Positions 1 through 8,855 of a stretch of 43,560 nt of DNA are shown here, piece after piece (position 1 is the stretch's first letter; each line of letters begins with the position of its first letter). The DNA is from Methylocystis suflitae. GTDB taxonomy: Bacteria > Pseudomonadota > Alphaproteobacteria > Rhizobiales > Beijerinckiaceae. Made by a program: the position numbers and the translations under genes. The DNA lies in contig NZ_JAMRYX010000070.1 of assembly GCF_024448135.1 (NCBI RefSeq), forward strand, positions 1 through 43,560, written 5' to 3'. The notes under the pieces were generated by a model. The model was not told the origin of the DNA and ran no database searches. It saw only the letters and a list, made by a program, of their open reading frames with translations.

Positions 1-268
1 CCGCGATCGCCTCGGGGCCCTGGCCGCGCGCCTCGCGCAGCGCGCCCAGCATGATCGCGCGCGGATCGTCCGCGCCCATCACATAGATGGCCGAAGCGCG
101 CTTTCTTAGCGCATCAAAGACGAGGCTGGCGATGGCGGCGCGATCCTTCGATCCGGCGAAGCGATGCGCGATGCCCCAGTCCTTTAAAGCCTCGGCGGCG
201 GGTCGGCGGCGCTTTCCAACATCGTCCAGCACCTCGATCGCGGCGGAGATATGGGCGGCGGGAGTCAT
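1..268 (-). CDS. RsmB-family RNA (cytosine) methyltransferase, N-terminal part only
   Basis: The minus strand reads from an ATG at 266-268 out of the left edge, giving 89 residues. The sequence (start MTPAAHISAAIEVLDDV, then LKDWGIAHRFAGSKDR and a DDPRAIMLGALREARG segment) matches the helical NusB-like N-terminal region of alphaproteobacterial RsmB/NOP-type class I SAM-dependent RNA methyltransferases, which methylate cytosine in rRNA. The catalytic SAM domain lies outside the window, so activity cannot be judged. It follows glpX on the same strand, with a small plus-strand lipoprotein gene between them. The family assignment rests on remembered resemblance of the N-terminus only. Confidence 0.7.
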   Translation of the reverse strand, partial: MTPAAHISAAIEVLDDVGKRRRPAAEALKDWGIAHRFAGSKDRAAIASLVFDALRKRASAIYVMGADDPRAIMLGALREARGQGPEAIA

Positions 269-363
269 CGGCGCGCCGTCCCGCCGGCGCACGACGGACA
301 TAGTTTCGTCGCCAAAGCCACGCTCTTACGCAACAGGCGCGAAGCTGCGCGCCACCTTGAAAA

Positions 364-528
364 ATGCGGACGAAACTGATGCGGCACCTTCATCTGATCC
401 TTGCTTCGCTTATCGCTTTGTCGCTCGCCGCCTGCGCGACACAGCCCCCGCCGCCGCCGGATTATCCGCCGCCGCCGAGGCGCAAGCTCGACGCCAAGAC
501 TCAGCTCGAGACCGGCCGGACGTATTAG
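364..528 (+). CDS. Small proline-rich lipoprotein (54 aa)
   Basis: A 54-codon frame encodes a short positively charged start, a hydrophobic stretch (HLILASLIALSLAAC) ending in a lipobox L-A-A-C, then a Pro-rich tail with two PPPP runs, a basic RRK and a TAG stop at 526-528. This is the layout of a tiny lipoprotein processed by signal peptidase II and tethered to a membrane. A second in-frame ATG at 379 gives 49 residues and may be the true start, since neither has a strong Shine-Dalgarno. It lies between the divergent methyltransferase gene and the 3' end of glpX, on the opposite strand to both. Function is unknown; small lipoproteins of this form are common in Hyphomicrobiales. Confidence 0.6.
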   Translation: MRTKLMRHLHLILASLIALSLAACATQPPPPPDYPPPPRRKLDAKTQLETGRTY

Positions 529-536
529 GGTCAACG

Positions 537-1526
537 TCAATCGAATTTGCCGGCGGCGCGATGCGTCGCATGGATGCGGCGGATCGTGCCTGTCGCCGAG
601 CGATAGACGATCGTCTCGGTGTCGATCGTCGTCTTGCCGAGCGACACGCCGCCGACGAGCGGCCCGGCGGTGACTCCGGTCACGCAAACGACGACGTCGC
701 CGGCCGCCATGTCGCCGACCGAATATTTGCGGCGCGGATCAATCAGGCCCAAACGCTGCGCCTGCGCGATCTGATCACGCGTTTCGAGCGCCAGCCGTCC
801 CTGCATCTGGCCGCCGGCGCAACGCAGGACGCAGGCGGCGAGCACGCCTTCCGAAGCGCCGCCGCGGCCAAGATACATGTCGACGCCGGTTTCCGAAGGA
901 TGGGTGGTGAGAATGATCGCCGCCACGTCGCCGTCGGTGATGAGCCGCACGCAAGCGCCGGCGTTGCGGCAATTGCGAATGATTTCGGCATGGCGCGGCC
1001 GGTCGAGAATGCTCACCGTGATTTCGCTCGCCCGCACGCCCTTGGCGATCGCAAGCGCTCTGATGTTGTCGCCGGGTTCACGATCGAGATCGACCGTGCC
1101 CTCAGGGTATCCCGGACCGATGGCGATCTTGTCCATGTAAACATTGGGCGCGTGAAGCAGCGATCCCGCCGGCGCCATGGCGACGACGGCGATCGAGCCC
1201 GGCATGTCCTTGGCGCAAAGCGTCGAGCCTTCGAGCGCCGCGACGCCCAGATCGACGCGGGGACCGACGCCTGCGCCGATCTCTTCGCCGATGTAGAGCG
1301 TCGGCGCGGCGTCCGCATCGCCCTCTCCGATCACGATGCGCCCGCGCACGGGAAGCTGCGACAGCTCCTCGCGCATCGCCTCCGCCGCCGCGAGGTCGGC
1401 GGCCATCTCGTCGCCGCGTCCCCGGAATCTGGCGGCGGCGACCGCGGCGCGCTCTGACGCGCGCGCCAGCTCCAACGTCAGGTAGCGATCGATCTTCGAC
1501 GCGTCGGTTTCGGGCTGCTGCGTCAT
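537..1526 (-). CDS. glpX: Class II fructose-1,6-bisphosphatase GlpX
   Basis: The 329-residue product has the length and body of GlpX, which hydrolyses fructose 1,6-bisphosphate to fructose 6-phosphate in gluconeogenesis and the Calvin/RuMP sugar-phosphate cycles. Visible family features are GRGDEMAAD near residue 36, IGEGDADAAPTLYIGE near 66-81, SLLHAPNVYMDKIAIG, and the glycine-rich GGASEGVLAA segment holding the C-terminal metal Glu. Oddly, the canonical DPxEGT motif reads A96-A-L-E-G-S101: the metal-ligand Asp of E. coli GlpX (Asp85) is Ala, although the Glu is kept. The gene follows hom with a 6-bp gap, so the two are probably cotranscribed. The family call is firm; full activity with this motif is uncertain. 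Confidence 0.92.
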   Translation of the reverse strand: MTQQPETDASKIDRYLTLELARASERAAVAAARFRGRGDEMAADLAAAEAMREELSQLPVRGRIVIGEGDADAAPTLYIGEEIGAGVGPRVDLGVAALEGSTLCAKDMPGSIAVVAMAPAGSLLHAPNVYMDKIAIGPGYPEGTVDLDREPGDNIRALAIAKGVRASEITVSILDRPRHAEIIRNCRNAGACVRLITDGDVAAIILTTHPSETGVDMYLGRGGASEGVLAACVLRCAGGQMQGRLALETRDQIAQAQRLGLIDPRRKYSVGDMAAGDVVVCVTGVTAGPLVGGVSLGKTTIDTETIVYRSATGTIRRIHATHRAAGKFD

Positions 1527-1532
1527 GTCGCG

Positions 1533-2831
1533 CTACTCGCGCTCGATGCGGATGACCTGCGCGCGCGAAACGATGACGCCGTCCTGATAGATCAGGTCGA
1601 GCGCCTCGCGCACGAGATGTTCGCTCGTCGCATGGGTGATGAGGATGACATCGACGCAATCGCCCGGCGCGCCCCGCGCGCCGCGCTGCACGATGCTTTC
1701 AAGCGATATGCGGCGCTCCGCCATGCGCGTCGCGATCTTGGCGAAGGCGCCGGCGACGTCGCGCACCGACATGCGGATGTAATAGCCGCCTTCGTGACGC
1801 TGCATCGGCATACGCTTGAGCTCCGCGAGCTTCGCGGTCGGCAGACCGAACGGCGCCGAACGCACGCCCTTGGCGATGTCGGCGATGTCGGCGACGACGG
1901 CCGAGGCCGTGGCGTCGCCGCCGGCGCCTGGCCCAACAAGCGTCAGCTCATGCACCGCGTCGGCGTCGATGGTGACGGCGTTCAGGACGCCCATCACCTG
2001 GGCGATAGCGGAATTTTTGCTGACCATCGTCGGATGAACGCGCTGCTCGACCCCCTCAGCGGTGCGCTGCGCGACGCCGAGCAACTTGATGCGGTAGCCA
2101 AGCTCCGCCGCCGCGTCGATGTCGGCGAGCGTCACGCGTTCAATGCCCTCGATATCGATGGCGCTGGCGGCGATGCGCGTGCCGAAGGCCAGCGAGGTGA
2201 GGATCGCAAGCTTGTGGGCAGTGTCGAAACCGCCGATGTCGAAGGTCGGATCGGCCTCGGCGTAGCCGAGCCTCTGCGCCTCCTTCAAACATTCGTCGAA
2301 GGAAAGCTGCTCCTGCTCCATCCGCGAGAGGATGTAATTGCAGGTGCCGTTGAGAATGCCATAGACGCGCTCGACCGAATTGCCGGCGAGCCCCTCGCGC
2401 AGCGTCTTGACGATCGGAATGCCGCCCGCGACCGACGCCTCGAAGGCGAGCGCGGCATGGTTCTCCTCGGCGAGCGCTGCGAGATGCAAGCCATGCGCGG
2501 CGAGCAGGGCCTTATTGGCGGTGACGACCGGCTTGCCATGCGCAAGCGCGGTTTCGACGCAGGCTCTCGCTGGCCCCTCCGAGCCGCCGATCAATTCGAC
2601 GAAGAGGTCGATCGACGGCGAGGCCGCGAGCTTGACCGGATCTTGGAAAAATTCCGCGCTGGACAGGTCGGCGCGCCGATCCTTCGCTGCGTCGCGAGCC
2701 GAAACGCCCGCCAGGACGATGCGCCGTCCGGTGCGGGCCGTTAGCGCCTCGGCCTGGCGGCGAAGCAGGCGCGCCACCGCCGCGCCGACGGTGCCGAGCC
2801 CCGCGATGCCGACGCGCATAATCTCCGACAT
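1533..2831 (-). CDS. hom: Homoserine dehydrogenase with C-terminal ACT domain
   Basis: This 432-residue enzyme reduces aspartate semialdehyde to homoserine, the branch point to threonine and methionine. It opens with a Rossmann nucleotide-binding motif (VGIAGLGTVGAAV), continues through VVTANKALLAAHG and the catalytic-domain segment GGIPIVKTL...NGTCNYIL, and has the lysine-bearing substrate region EADPTFDIGGFDTAHK. The last ~80 residues (YYIRMSVRDVAGAFAKIA onward) form an ACT domain, the usual site of threonine feedback. The frame is open to 2909, but the ATG at 2829-2831 has a GGAAAGG Shine-Dalgarno seven bases upstream and gives the normal family length. It is the first gene of a probable hom-glpX transcript. 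Confidence 0.96.
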   Translation of the reverse strand: MSEIMRVGIAGLGTVGAAVARLLRRQAEALTARTGRRIVLAGVSARDAAKDRRADLSSAEFFQDPVKLAASPSIDLFVELIGGSEGPARACVETALAHGKPVVTANKALLAAHGLHLAALAEENHAALAFEASVAGGIPIVKTLREGLAGNSVERVYGILNGTCNYILSRMEQEQLSFDECLKEAQRLGYAEADPTFDIGGFDTAHKLAILTSLAFGTRIAASAIDIEGIERVTLADIDAAAELGYRIKLLGVAQRTAEGVEQRVHPTMVSKNSAIAQVMGVLNAVTIDADAVHELTLVGPGAGGDATASAVVADIADIAKGVRSAPFGLPTAKLAELKRMPMQRHEGGYYIRMSVRDVAGAFAKIATRMAERRISLESIVQRGARGAPGDCVDVILITHATSEHLVREALDLIYQDGVIVSRAQVIRIERE

Positions 2832-2937
2832 TGCAACCTTTCCGGGAAAAATTGGCGGGCGACGAAGCCCACAGACGCTAGCGCCTTGTGCCCGATTTGG
2901 CGCCTTCAATCAAGAAACCGCCGACGCCAGGAATGGA

Positions 2938-2965
2938 TTGAGACGTTGCGCTGACGCCCTAACTC
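2938..2965 (+). promoter_or_regulatory. Possible promoter of the SmbP-like gene
   Basis: In the divergent gap between hom and the SmbP-like gene, TTGAGA (2938-2943) and TAACTC (2960-2965) are spaced by 16 bases and lie about 50 bases before the plus-strand ATG at 3013. The -10 match is poor and this is only a candidate. Confidence 0.2.
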
Positions 2966-3012
2966 TTGGGCAAGCTGAAGCCAAACCCGCTGGCGGCGAT
3001 GAGGAGACGACA

Positions 3013-3375
3013 ATGACGCGTCGAATGAGCGTATTCGTAATTCTGACCGCTTTGGCGCTGGCGTTTTCCGGCTCCTATGCGCTGGCCGGCATCGGCGTGC
3101 ATGTGCCTGCGGCGATTGAGCATGCTCAGGAGGCGATAGACGACGGCGCGAAGGGCGACTCCAAGGAGGTCGTTACGCATGTGATGAGCGCGCTCGGCCA
3201 TGCGCGCGAGGCGCTGCACGAAAAGGCCGTCGAAGGGGACCGCGCCGCCAACAAGCTGCTGCATCGCGCGATCAGGCATCTGCGCCTCGCCGAAATGCGC
3301 GCCCGGTTTGGCGACTCGGCGCGCGCCGTCAAGCACGCGACGAGCGCGCTCGCCGAACTGAAGAAGATCAAGTGA
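3013..3375 (+). CDS. SmbP-like small periplasmic metal-binding protein
   Basis: The 120-residue product starts with a clear Sec signal peptide (MTRRMSVFVILTALALAFSG, cleavage after SYALA). The mature part is almost wholly helical, with regularly spaced His, Glu and Asp: HVPAAIEHAQEAIDDGAKGD, THVMSALGHAREALHEKA, LLHRAIRHLRLAEM, KHATSALAELKKIK. This His-rich, helical-repeat pattern resembles SmbP of Nitrosomonas europaea, a small copper-binding protein of ammonia oxidisers, so periplasmic metal (copper) binding is inferred. GAGGAG lies just before the ATG. The gene stands alone between the divergent hom and the convergent petC. The overlapping frame on the other strand is a shadow. Confidence 0.7.
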   Translation: MTRRMSVFVILTALALAFSGSYALAGIGVHVPAAIEHAQEAIDDGAKGDSKEVVTHVMSALGHAREALHEKAVEGDRAANKLLHRAIRHLRLAEMRARFGDSARAVKHATSALAELKKIK

Positions 3376-3416
3376 CGGCGTCGCGCGACGCGGCGAGGAC
3401 GCGGGCAAGGACTCAT

Positions 3417-3437
3417 GGCGGCGACATGGTCGCCGCC
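3417..3437. terminator. Perfect 9-bp palindrome between the SmbP-like gene and petC
   Basis: GGCGGCGAC and GTCGCCGCC form a perfect 9-bp stem with a three-base loop in the gap between two convergent genes. The position suits a bidirectional terminator, but no T-run follows on either strand, so factor-independent termination is unproven. Confidence 0.35.
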
Positions 3438-3506
3438 AAATAGCTCGGCATTCTGCTCGCGGCTCTTTCGCGGCGCAATTCGCGCTCGACCGGGCGCGCG
3501 CCTCGC

Positions 3507-4463
3507 CTAATGCGGCACGTTCGACCAGATCTTGCGCTTGGTGAAATAGAGCAGCCCGACGAAGACGAGCAGGAAGGCCACAACGCCGAGCCCAATTCGC
3601 TTGCGCGACTCAAGATGCGGTTCGGCGACCCACATCATGAAAGCGGCGACGTCCTTGGCGTATTGGTCGATCGTTTGCGGCGCGCCGTCCTCATAGGTCA
3701 CCACGCCCTCGGAAAGCGGCGGCGGCATGCCGATGCGACGGCCCGGCATATAGGGATCGTAGAATTGTCCGTCCGGCATTTTCACGTCTGGCGGCGGGTC
3801 TTCGTAGCCCTCCATCAGCGAGGCAATATAGTCGACGCCGTGCTCCTGGTAGGAAAAGCCCGGCAAGGCATCGAACAGGAAGAGCGGAAAGCCGCGCGAG
3901 TAGCCTCGCGCCTTGGCCAAGACCGACATATCCGGCGGATAATTGCCGGCCAGCGCGGCGCGCGCCGCCTGTTCATTGGCGAAAGGCGGGGGGAAGCGAT
4001 CGCTTGGACGACCCGGCCGATCGAAATATTCGCCCGCCTGATTCGGGCCGTCCTTGATCTTGTAGCTCGCGGCCAGCGCTTCGACCTCTTTTTCGGGAAA
4101 CTCCGGTCCGCCGGGCTGCGAAAGATTGCGGAAGGCGAGCATTTTGATCGAATGGCAGGAGGAGCAGACCTCCTTGTAGACCTTGAAACCTCTGCGCAAC
4201 TGCGCCTTGTCGTAGCGACCGAAGGCGCCGGCGAAGCTCCAATCGAAGCGCTTGGGCTTCTGCTCATGGCGCTCGCTCTCGTGCCGTGCTTCCTTCTCCT
4301 TGGCCTCGGGCGCCGCCACCTGATCGGTCGCGGACGGCGGCGCTTCCTGCTGGGTCCAAGCGGGAGCAGCCAGCGTCATCGCCGCAGCAACCGTGAGGGG
4401 AAAGAGCGCGAAGCGCTTCAGCGAGGACTGTCGCTTGGGAGACCGTGCCAGCGTCTCAGACAT
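3507..4463 (-). CDS. petC: Cytochrome c1 subunit of the bc1 complex
   Basis: The 318-residue product passes electrons from the Rieske protein to soluble cytochrome c within ubiquinol-cytochrome c reductase. It has an N-terminal signal segment (about 18-37), a charged Glu/Lys/His linker (about 50-72), the haem c motif C100-S-S-C103-H104, a candidate axial Met246 in [10 protein letters not shown], and a C-terminal anchor near 290-309 followed by the basic TKRK stop-transfer. The charged linker before the haem domain is long. In Bradyrhizobium this subunit is fused to cytochrome b as a precursor; here it is a separate gene whose start overlaps the end of petB by 8 bp, so translational coupling is likely. 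Confidence 0.95.
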   Translation of the reverse strand: MSETLARSPKRQSSLKRFALFPLTVAAAMTLAAPAWTQQEAPPSATDQVAAPEAKEKEARHESERHEQKPKRFDWSFAGAFGRYDKAQLRRGFKVYKEVCSSCHSIKMLAFRNLSQPGGPEFPEKEVEALAASYKIKDGPNQAGEYFDRPGRPSDRFPPPFANEQAARAALAGNYPPDMSVLAKARGYSRGFPLFLFDALPGFSYQEHGVDYIASLMEGYEDPPPDVKMPDGQFYDPYMPGRRIGMPPPLSEGVVTYEDGAPQTIDQYAKDVAAFMMWVAEPHLESRKRIGLGVVAFLLVFVGLLYFTKRKIWSNVPH

Positions 4464-5694
4464 GGGAGGTTTCCCCCCGCACGATCGAAGCGTCGATGGA
4501 TTCAGGCACCGGCTCCGGCTTCTCGATCCTGCCGATGACCGGCAAAATCACCAAAAAATGGAGGAAATAATAGGCCGAGAGCACCCGGGCGAACCAAAGA
4601 TATGCGCCTTCGGCGGGCTGCGCCCCGAGATAGCCGAGCCCGATGCACACCGCGACGAAAATCCAGAATTCCTTGCGAAACAACGGCCGATACACGGCCG
4701 ATTTCACCTTCGACGTGTCGAGCCACGGCAGCGCCGCGGTGATCAAAATCGATGCGAAGAGCGCAGTGACGCCGAGCAGCTTGTTCGGGATTGCGCGAAG
4801 GATCGCATAGAACGGCAGGAAGTACCACTCCGGCACGATATGCGGCGGCGTCACCAGCGGATTGGCTTCGATGTAATTGTCGGGATGGCCGAGATAATTC
4901 GGCACGAAAAACGTCAGCCAGGCGTAAACGACGAGAAAAGCCGCGATGCCGACGGCGTCCTTCATGGTCGCGTGCGGCGTGAAGGGAACCGTGTCCCTCT
5001 TGACGTCCTTCACCTCGACGCCGGCCGGGTTGTTCTGGCCTGTCACATGCAGCGCCCAAACGTGCAGCGCGACGATGGCGACGATGATGAACGGCAACAG
5101 ATAATGCAAAGCGTAGAAGCGATTGAGCGTCGGATTGTCGACGGAATAGCCACCAAGCAGCCAGGTGGTGATCGCGGTGCCGACGACGGGAATGGCGGAG
5201 AAAAGATTGGTGATGACGGTCGCCGCCCAGAAGGACATCTGTCCCCAAGGCAAGACATAGCCCAGGAATCCCGTGGCCATCATCAGCATGAAGATCACGA
5301 CGCCGAGAATCCACAGGACCTCGCGCGGGTCCTTGTAGGAGCCGTAATACATGCCGCGGAAGATGTGGAGGTAGACGGCGAGGAAGAACATCGACGCGCC
5401 ATTGGCGTGCGCGTAGCGCAGCACGGTGCCCCAATTCACATCTCGCATGATCTTTTCGACGGAATCGAAAGCGAGCGTCGTTTCCGGGGTGTAATGCATC
5501 GCAAGGACAACGCCGGTTACGATCTGCGCGACGAGCATGAAACTTAAGATCGCGCCAAACACCCACATGTAGTTCAGGTTTTTTGGCGTCGGATACGAGA
5601 CGAAGGAATCATGCATGAAGCTCAAAATCGGGAGACGGCGCTCCAACCAGCGAGCGAAGCCGCTCTTGGGCGTGTATTGGGAATGTCCTTCCAT
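4456..5694 (-). CDS. petB: Cytochrome b subunit of the bc1 complex
   Basis: The 412-residue integral membrane protein carries the two b haems and both quinone sites of ubiquinol-cytochrome c reductase. It shows eight or so hydrophobic helices, the haem-ligating His pairs (around [22 protein letters not shown] and [20 protein letters not shown]), the Qo-site PEWY motif in [14 protein letters not shown], and [12 protein letters not shown] in helix C. The length is normal for a free-standing bacterial cytochrome b. It sits between petA (53 bp upstream) and petC (8-bp overlap), forming petABC. Confidence 0.97.
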   Translation of the reverse strand: MEGHSQYTPKSGFARWLERRLPILSFMHDSFVSYPTPKNLNYMWVFGAILSFMLVAQIVTGVVLAMHYTPETTLAFDSVEKIMRDVNWGTVLRYAHANGASMFFLAVYLHIFRGMYYGSYKDPREVLWILGVVIFMLMMATGFLGYVLPWGQMSFWAATVITNLFSAIPVVGTAITTWLLGGYSVDNPTLNRFYALHYLLPFIIVAIVALHVWALHVTGQNNPAGVEVKDVKRDTVPFTPHATMKDAVGIAAFLVVYAWLTFFVPNYLGHPDNYIEANPLVTPPHIVPEWYFLPFYAILRAIPNKLLGVTALFASILITAALPWLDTSKVKSAVYRPLFRKEFWIFVAVCIGLGYLGAQPAEGAYLWFARVLSAYYFLHFLVILPVIGRIEKPEPVPESIDASIVRGETSHV

Positions 5695-5747
5695 GGGCTT
5701 GGTGCTCTCGGAATCTCGCGCGGAAAATTGAAGGCGCTTGGCCTTGG

Positions 5748-6278
5748 CTAGCCGATCTTAATTTTGTTTTCGGCGATGAAGGCGTAGGGCGGCACCTCCA
5801 GATTCGTCGGCGCCGGGCCGCTGCGAATCCTCCCCGAGACGTCGTAGACCGAGCCGTGGCACGGACAGAACCAGCCGTCGTATTCGCCTTCCTTGCCGGT
5901 CGGAATGCAGCCGAGATGCGTGCAAACTCCGATGACGACGAGCCACTCAGGTTTTTGAACGCGCTTGGCGTCGGGCTCCGGGTCGGGCAGCGCCGACAAG
6001 GGCACGTCCTCAGCCGCCTTGATTTCGGCCGCCGTCCGATGGCGCACGAAAACCGGCTTGCCGCGCCATTTCACTGTAACAATCTGGCCTACAGGAACCG
6101 CAGAAAGATCGACTTCCGTCGAGGCCAGGGCGAGGGTTGACGCGTCCGGGTTCATCTGGGCGATCAGCGGCCAGACCATGGCGGCCCCGGCGGCTGCTGC
6201 GGCGGCGCCCGTCGCGATGTAGAGAATGTCCCGCCGGCTTGGCTCCGCCGGTTTTACGGCGGTGTCTTTGCTTGTCAC
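5748..6278 (-). CDS. petA: Rieske iron-sulfur subunit of the bc1 complex
   Basis: This 176-residue protein takes electrons from ubiquinol at the Qo site. It has a twin-arginine signal/anchor ([20 protein letters not shown]) and both cluster-binding boxes: C119-T-H121-L-G-C124 and C138-P-C140-H141-G-S. The frame is open up to 6491, but the GTG at 6276-6278 is preceded by GGGAGAGG at proper spacing and gives the usual length, so I chose it. It is the first gene of petABC. A gap of about 280 bp separates it from the divergent trmL and must hold promoters for both. Confidence 0.95.
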   Translation of the reverse strand: MTSKDTAVKPAEPSRRDILYIATGAAAAAAGAAMVWPLIAQMNPDASTLALASTEVDLSAVPVGQIVTVKWRGKPVFVRHRTAAEIKAAEDVPLSALPDPEPDAKRVQKPEWLVVIGVCTHLGCIPTGKEGEYDGWFCPCHGSVYDVSGRIRSGPAPTNLEVPPYAFIAENKIKIG

Positions 6279-6556
6279 GCTCGAACCTCTCCCAACGCTC
6301 TCAGTCTTCGCGGCCGAGGCAGCGGCTGCGCCCGAGGCGATCGTTCCACCTTTCGCCGCCTTCGGCCAATCGCTGCGCCGCACCAAGGCAATGCCAAGGC
6401 TGCGGCGGGGCGGAGGTGATATGTGACGCGAATCCCCGCCGCTGTCCACAAGCCGACACAGGGAAATTTGGCAATACGCCTTGCCGCACAAGACCGCTGC
6501 CGATATTCGCGGCGATATGCCGCAAATTCGCTATCTCCTGCCACTCGAACGGACCA

Positions 6557-7033
6557 ATGGCCTCTCTTACGCTAGCCCTGTATCAGCCGGACATTCCTCA
6601 AAACGCCGGAGCCATGCTGCGCACATGCGCATGCCTCGGCGTCTCTGCGGCGATCATCGGTCCGGCCGGATTTCCCACAAGCGATCGCGACTTTCGCCGC
6701 GCCGGCATGGACTATCTCGATCACGTGACGATTGACCGACATGGGTCCTTCGCGGCCTTTCAAGCGTGGCGGGCTGCCTCCGGCCAGGCGGGCGAGAGCC
6801 GTAGGCTGCTGCTGCTATCGACGCGGGCGACGGCGTCCTATCTCGACTGCGACTACCGCGCGGGGGACATTCTGCTCGTCGGCCGCGAATCTGCCGGGGC
6901 GCCGGAAGAGGTGCACGCCGCCGCCGATCTGGCGCTCCGCATCCCCATGCGGCCTCGCATGCGCTCCCTCAACGTCGCCGTCGCCGCGGCGATGGTCATG
7001 GGCGAGGCGCTCCGGCAGTTGCGCGCGCTTTAG
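6557..7033 (+). CDS. trmL: tRNA (cytidine(34)-2'-O)-methyltransferase TrmL
   Basis: The 158-residue SPOUT-fold enzyme methylates the ribose of the wobble base 34 in certain tRNA-Leu species using SAM. Visible motifs are the N-terminal LYQPDIPQNAGAMLRTCACLG, the mid-protein GRESAGAPEEVH, and the C-terminal knot region RIPMRPRMRSLNVAVAAAMV. The frame is open further upstream, but the ATG at 6557 gives family length with the standard N-terminus (MASLTLALYQPDIPQN). The position between petABC and hemF follows a familiar Hyphomicrobiales order. Confidence 0.93.
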   Translation: MASLTLALYQPDIPQNAGAMLRTCACLGVSAAIIGPAGFPTSDRDFRRAGMDYLDHVTIDRHGSFAAFQAWRAASGQAGESRRLLLLSTRATASYLDCDYRAGDILLVGRESAGAPEEVHAAADLALRIPMRPRMRSLNVAVAAAMVMGEALRQLRAL

Positions 7034-7131
7034 ACAGATGCGCCGCCGCACAGCGCAATGGCGAAACGACCTTTTAGTCTGCGGTCGTCGCAGCATATTA
7101 AGCCAATATTCATTGATTTCGGGAGGGCGCT

Positions 7132-7797
7132 ATGACCCACCAGACTATTCGCATCTCGCTGATGCTTTGGGAGCGGCTGTTGAAGTCTCTCAATGCGGCT
7201 CTGCTGACCGCTCTTCTCTGCGTCGTCCTTTACGCGCTTGTGACCAATTTCTCGGAGGCGCGCGGCGCGATCGGCAAGCTGTTCGTAAAGTTCACGCAGA
7301 TTGAGAGCTTCGAGGGGTTCAATGTGAAGGCTGCGTTCCGGGTGGATCAAATCGCGGAAGCGACGCCGATCTATCAGGCGCTGCCGGCGGAAATGAAGGA
7401 CATGCTGCCCGACGACATTCGATCGCTTCGCCCCGCCTGGGTGGAGCGACTTCTTTATGTCGGCGACCAGGGCAAGCTGTGCGAGTTCGAATCGCCGAAT
7501 CAGAAAATGGTCGAAGACCATAATGCCGACCGGCATCTGTCGGCTGACGGACTGATTACGATGAAGGACTCGCGCGAAGTTAAGGCGCAGGTGCTTGAAG
7601 ACATGCGCCAGGCGAAAGCGCGGAACCGTGGGTGGCCAAATGGCGAGCCCCGCTCCTGCTATGTCACCGAGCTCACCGAGCGCGGCAGAAACGTCAAGAC
7701 GGCGCTCGCGCAGTTTCTGCGCGCCGGCTTCGCGGCGGCGACGGCGCCAGCGGAGCGGCGCGATCCCAAGATGAAAGTCGCGGAGATGGCGCAGTAG
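7132..7797 (+). CDS. Hypothetical membrane-anchored protein
   Basis: The 221-residue product is not recognised. Residues 18-40 form one transmembrane segment ([22 protein letters not shown]), followed by a mixed helical domain with two Cys (GKLCEF and PRSCYV) and a C-terminal Ala/Arg/Lys-rich tail. GGGAGGG lies eight bases before the ATG at 7132, so it is probably translated. It sits between trmL and hemF on the same strand, with a 62-bp gap to hemF. The topology suggests an inner-membrane protein with a soluble domain, but nothing in the sequence assigns a function. Confidence 0.65.
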   Translation: MTHQTIRISLMLWERLLKSLNAALLTALLCVVLYALVTNFSEARGAIGKLFVKFTQIESFEGFNVKAAFRVDQIAEATPIYQALPAEMKDMLPDDIRSLRPAWVERLLYVGDQGKLCEFESPNQKMVEDHNADRHLSADGLITMKDSREVKAQVLEDMRQAKARNRGWPNGEPRSCYVTELTERGRNVKTALAQFLRAGFAAATAPAERRDPKMKVAEMAQ

Positions 7798-7859
7798 GTC
7801 CTGCCGAATTGACAAGGCATGGCGCCGGCGGGATGAAGCGGCGACATGAGGAGACCTCG

Positions 7860-8831
7860 ATGAACGCCGCGCCCGATCAGCTCGAAGCCCGCAAAGACGC
7901 CGCGCGCGCATGGTTCGAGTCGCTCCAGTTGCGCATCATCACCGCCTTCGAAGCGCTGGAGGACGACGCGACGGGTCCATTCGCGCCCGACGCCGAGGCG
8001 CCGGGGCGCTTCGTTCTCACGCCTTGGAGCCGAACGGACCACGGCGGCGCGACTTTAGGAAGCGCCGCTCGAAACATCGGTGGCGCGACTTTAGGAAGCG
8101 GCGGCGCGCCGGGGGGCGGCGGCCGCATGGGGATGATCCGGGGCCGCGTGTTCGAAAAGGCCGGCGTGCATTGCTCCACGGTGTTCGGAACCTTCGCGCC
8201 TGAATTCGCCAAGCAGATCCCGGGCGCGGCGGAAGACCCGCGGTTTTTCGCGACCGGCATCTCGCTGATCGCGCATCCCTGGAACCCAAATGTTCCCGCC
8301 GTGCATATGAACACGCGCTTCGTCGTGACGACGAAGGCGTGGTTCGGCGGCGGCGCCGACTTGACGCCGGTGCTTGATGCGCGCCGCACGCAGGACGATC
8401 CCGACACGATCGCCTTTCACGCCGCCATGCGCGACGCCTGCGAGCGCCATAAGGTCGCCGACTATGCGCGGTTCAAGCAATGGTGCGATGAGTATTTCTT
8501 TCTTGCCCACCGCAAGGAGCCGCGCGGAATCGGCGGAATTTTCTACGACTATTTCAACAGCGCCGGAGACGCGCAAAATTCCGCCTGGGATGAGGACTTC
8601 GCCTTCACCCGCGACGTCGGCGAAAGCTTTATCGACATCTACCCCGAACTCGTGCGGCGCAACTTCGCCAAGCCGTGGAGCGAAGCGCAGCGCGACGAGC
8701 AGCTCGTGCGGCGCGGCCGCTATGTCGAATATAATCTGCTCTATGACCGTGGCACGATCTTCGGATTGAAGACCGGCGGCAACGTCGACTCGATCCTCTC
8801 GTCGATGCCGCCGCTGGTGAAGTGGCCGTAG
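7860..8831 (+). CDS. hemF: Oxygen-dependent coproporphyrinogen III oxidase with an in-frame insertion
   Basis: HemF oxidatively decarboxylates coproporphyrinogen III to protoporphyrinogen IX in haem synthesis. The 323-residue product shows the family core: [60 protein letters not shown] and [23 protein letters not shown]. The usual length is about 300. The excess lies at residues 62-84, between [10 protein letters not shown] and the glycine-rich GGGGRM, where GGATLGS occurs twice at a 12-residue interval. AGGAG precedes the ATG at 7860 with good spacing; an upstream in-frame ATG at 7833 is less likely. The core is intact, so the enzyme is probably active. Confidence 0.95.
   Translation: MNAAPDQLEARKDAARAWFESLQLRIITAFEALEDDATGPFAPDAEAPGRFVLTPWSRTDHGGATLGSAARNIGGATLGSGGAPGGGGRMGMIRGRVFEKAGVHCSTVFGTFAPEFAKQIPGAAEDPRFFATGISLIAHPWNPNVPAVHMNTRFVVTTKAWFGGGADLTPVLDARRTQDDPDTIAFHAAMRDACERHKVADYARFKQWCDEYFFLAHRKEPRGIGGIFYDYFNSAGDAQNSAWDEDFAFTRDVGESFIDIYPELVRRNFAKPWSEAQRDEQLVRRGRYVEYNLLYDRGTIFGLKTGGNVDSILSSMPPLVKWP
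8046..8100. repeat. 36-bp-spaced direct repeat inside hemF
   Basis: The 19-mer ggcgcgactttaggaagcg occurs at 8046-8064 and again at 8082-8100, exactly 36 bp (12 codons) apart, so the frame is preserved. Counting four flanking bases the match is 22 of 23. It encodes the repeated GGATLGS in the inserted segment of HemF. Confidence 0.9.
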
Positions 8832-8855
8832 GCGCACATAGCGAATAACAGCAAC

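Noticed and set aside
87-1457. A 456-codon plus-strand frame across glpX
   Set aside because: It is the shadow of glpX and of the RsmB-like gene; its composition is Arg/Ala/Asp rich with no motif.
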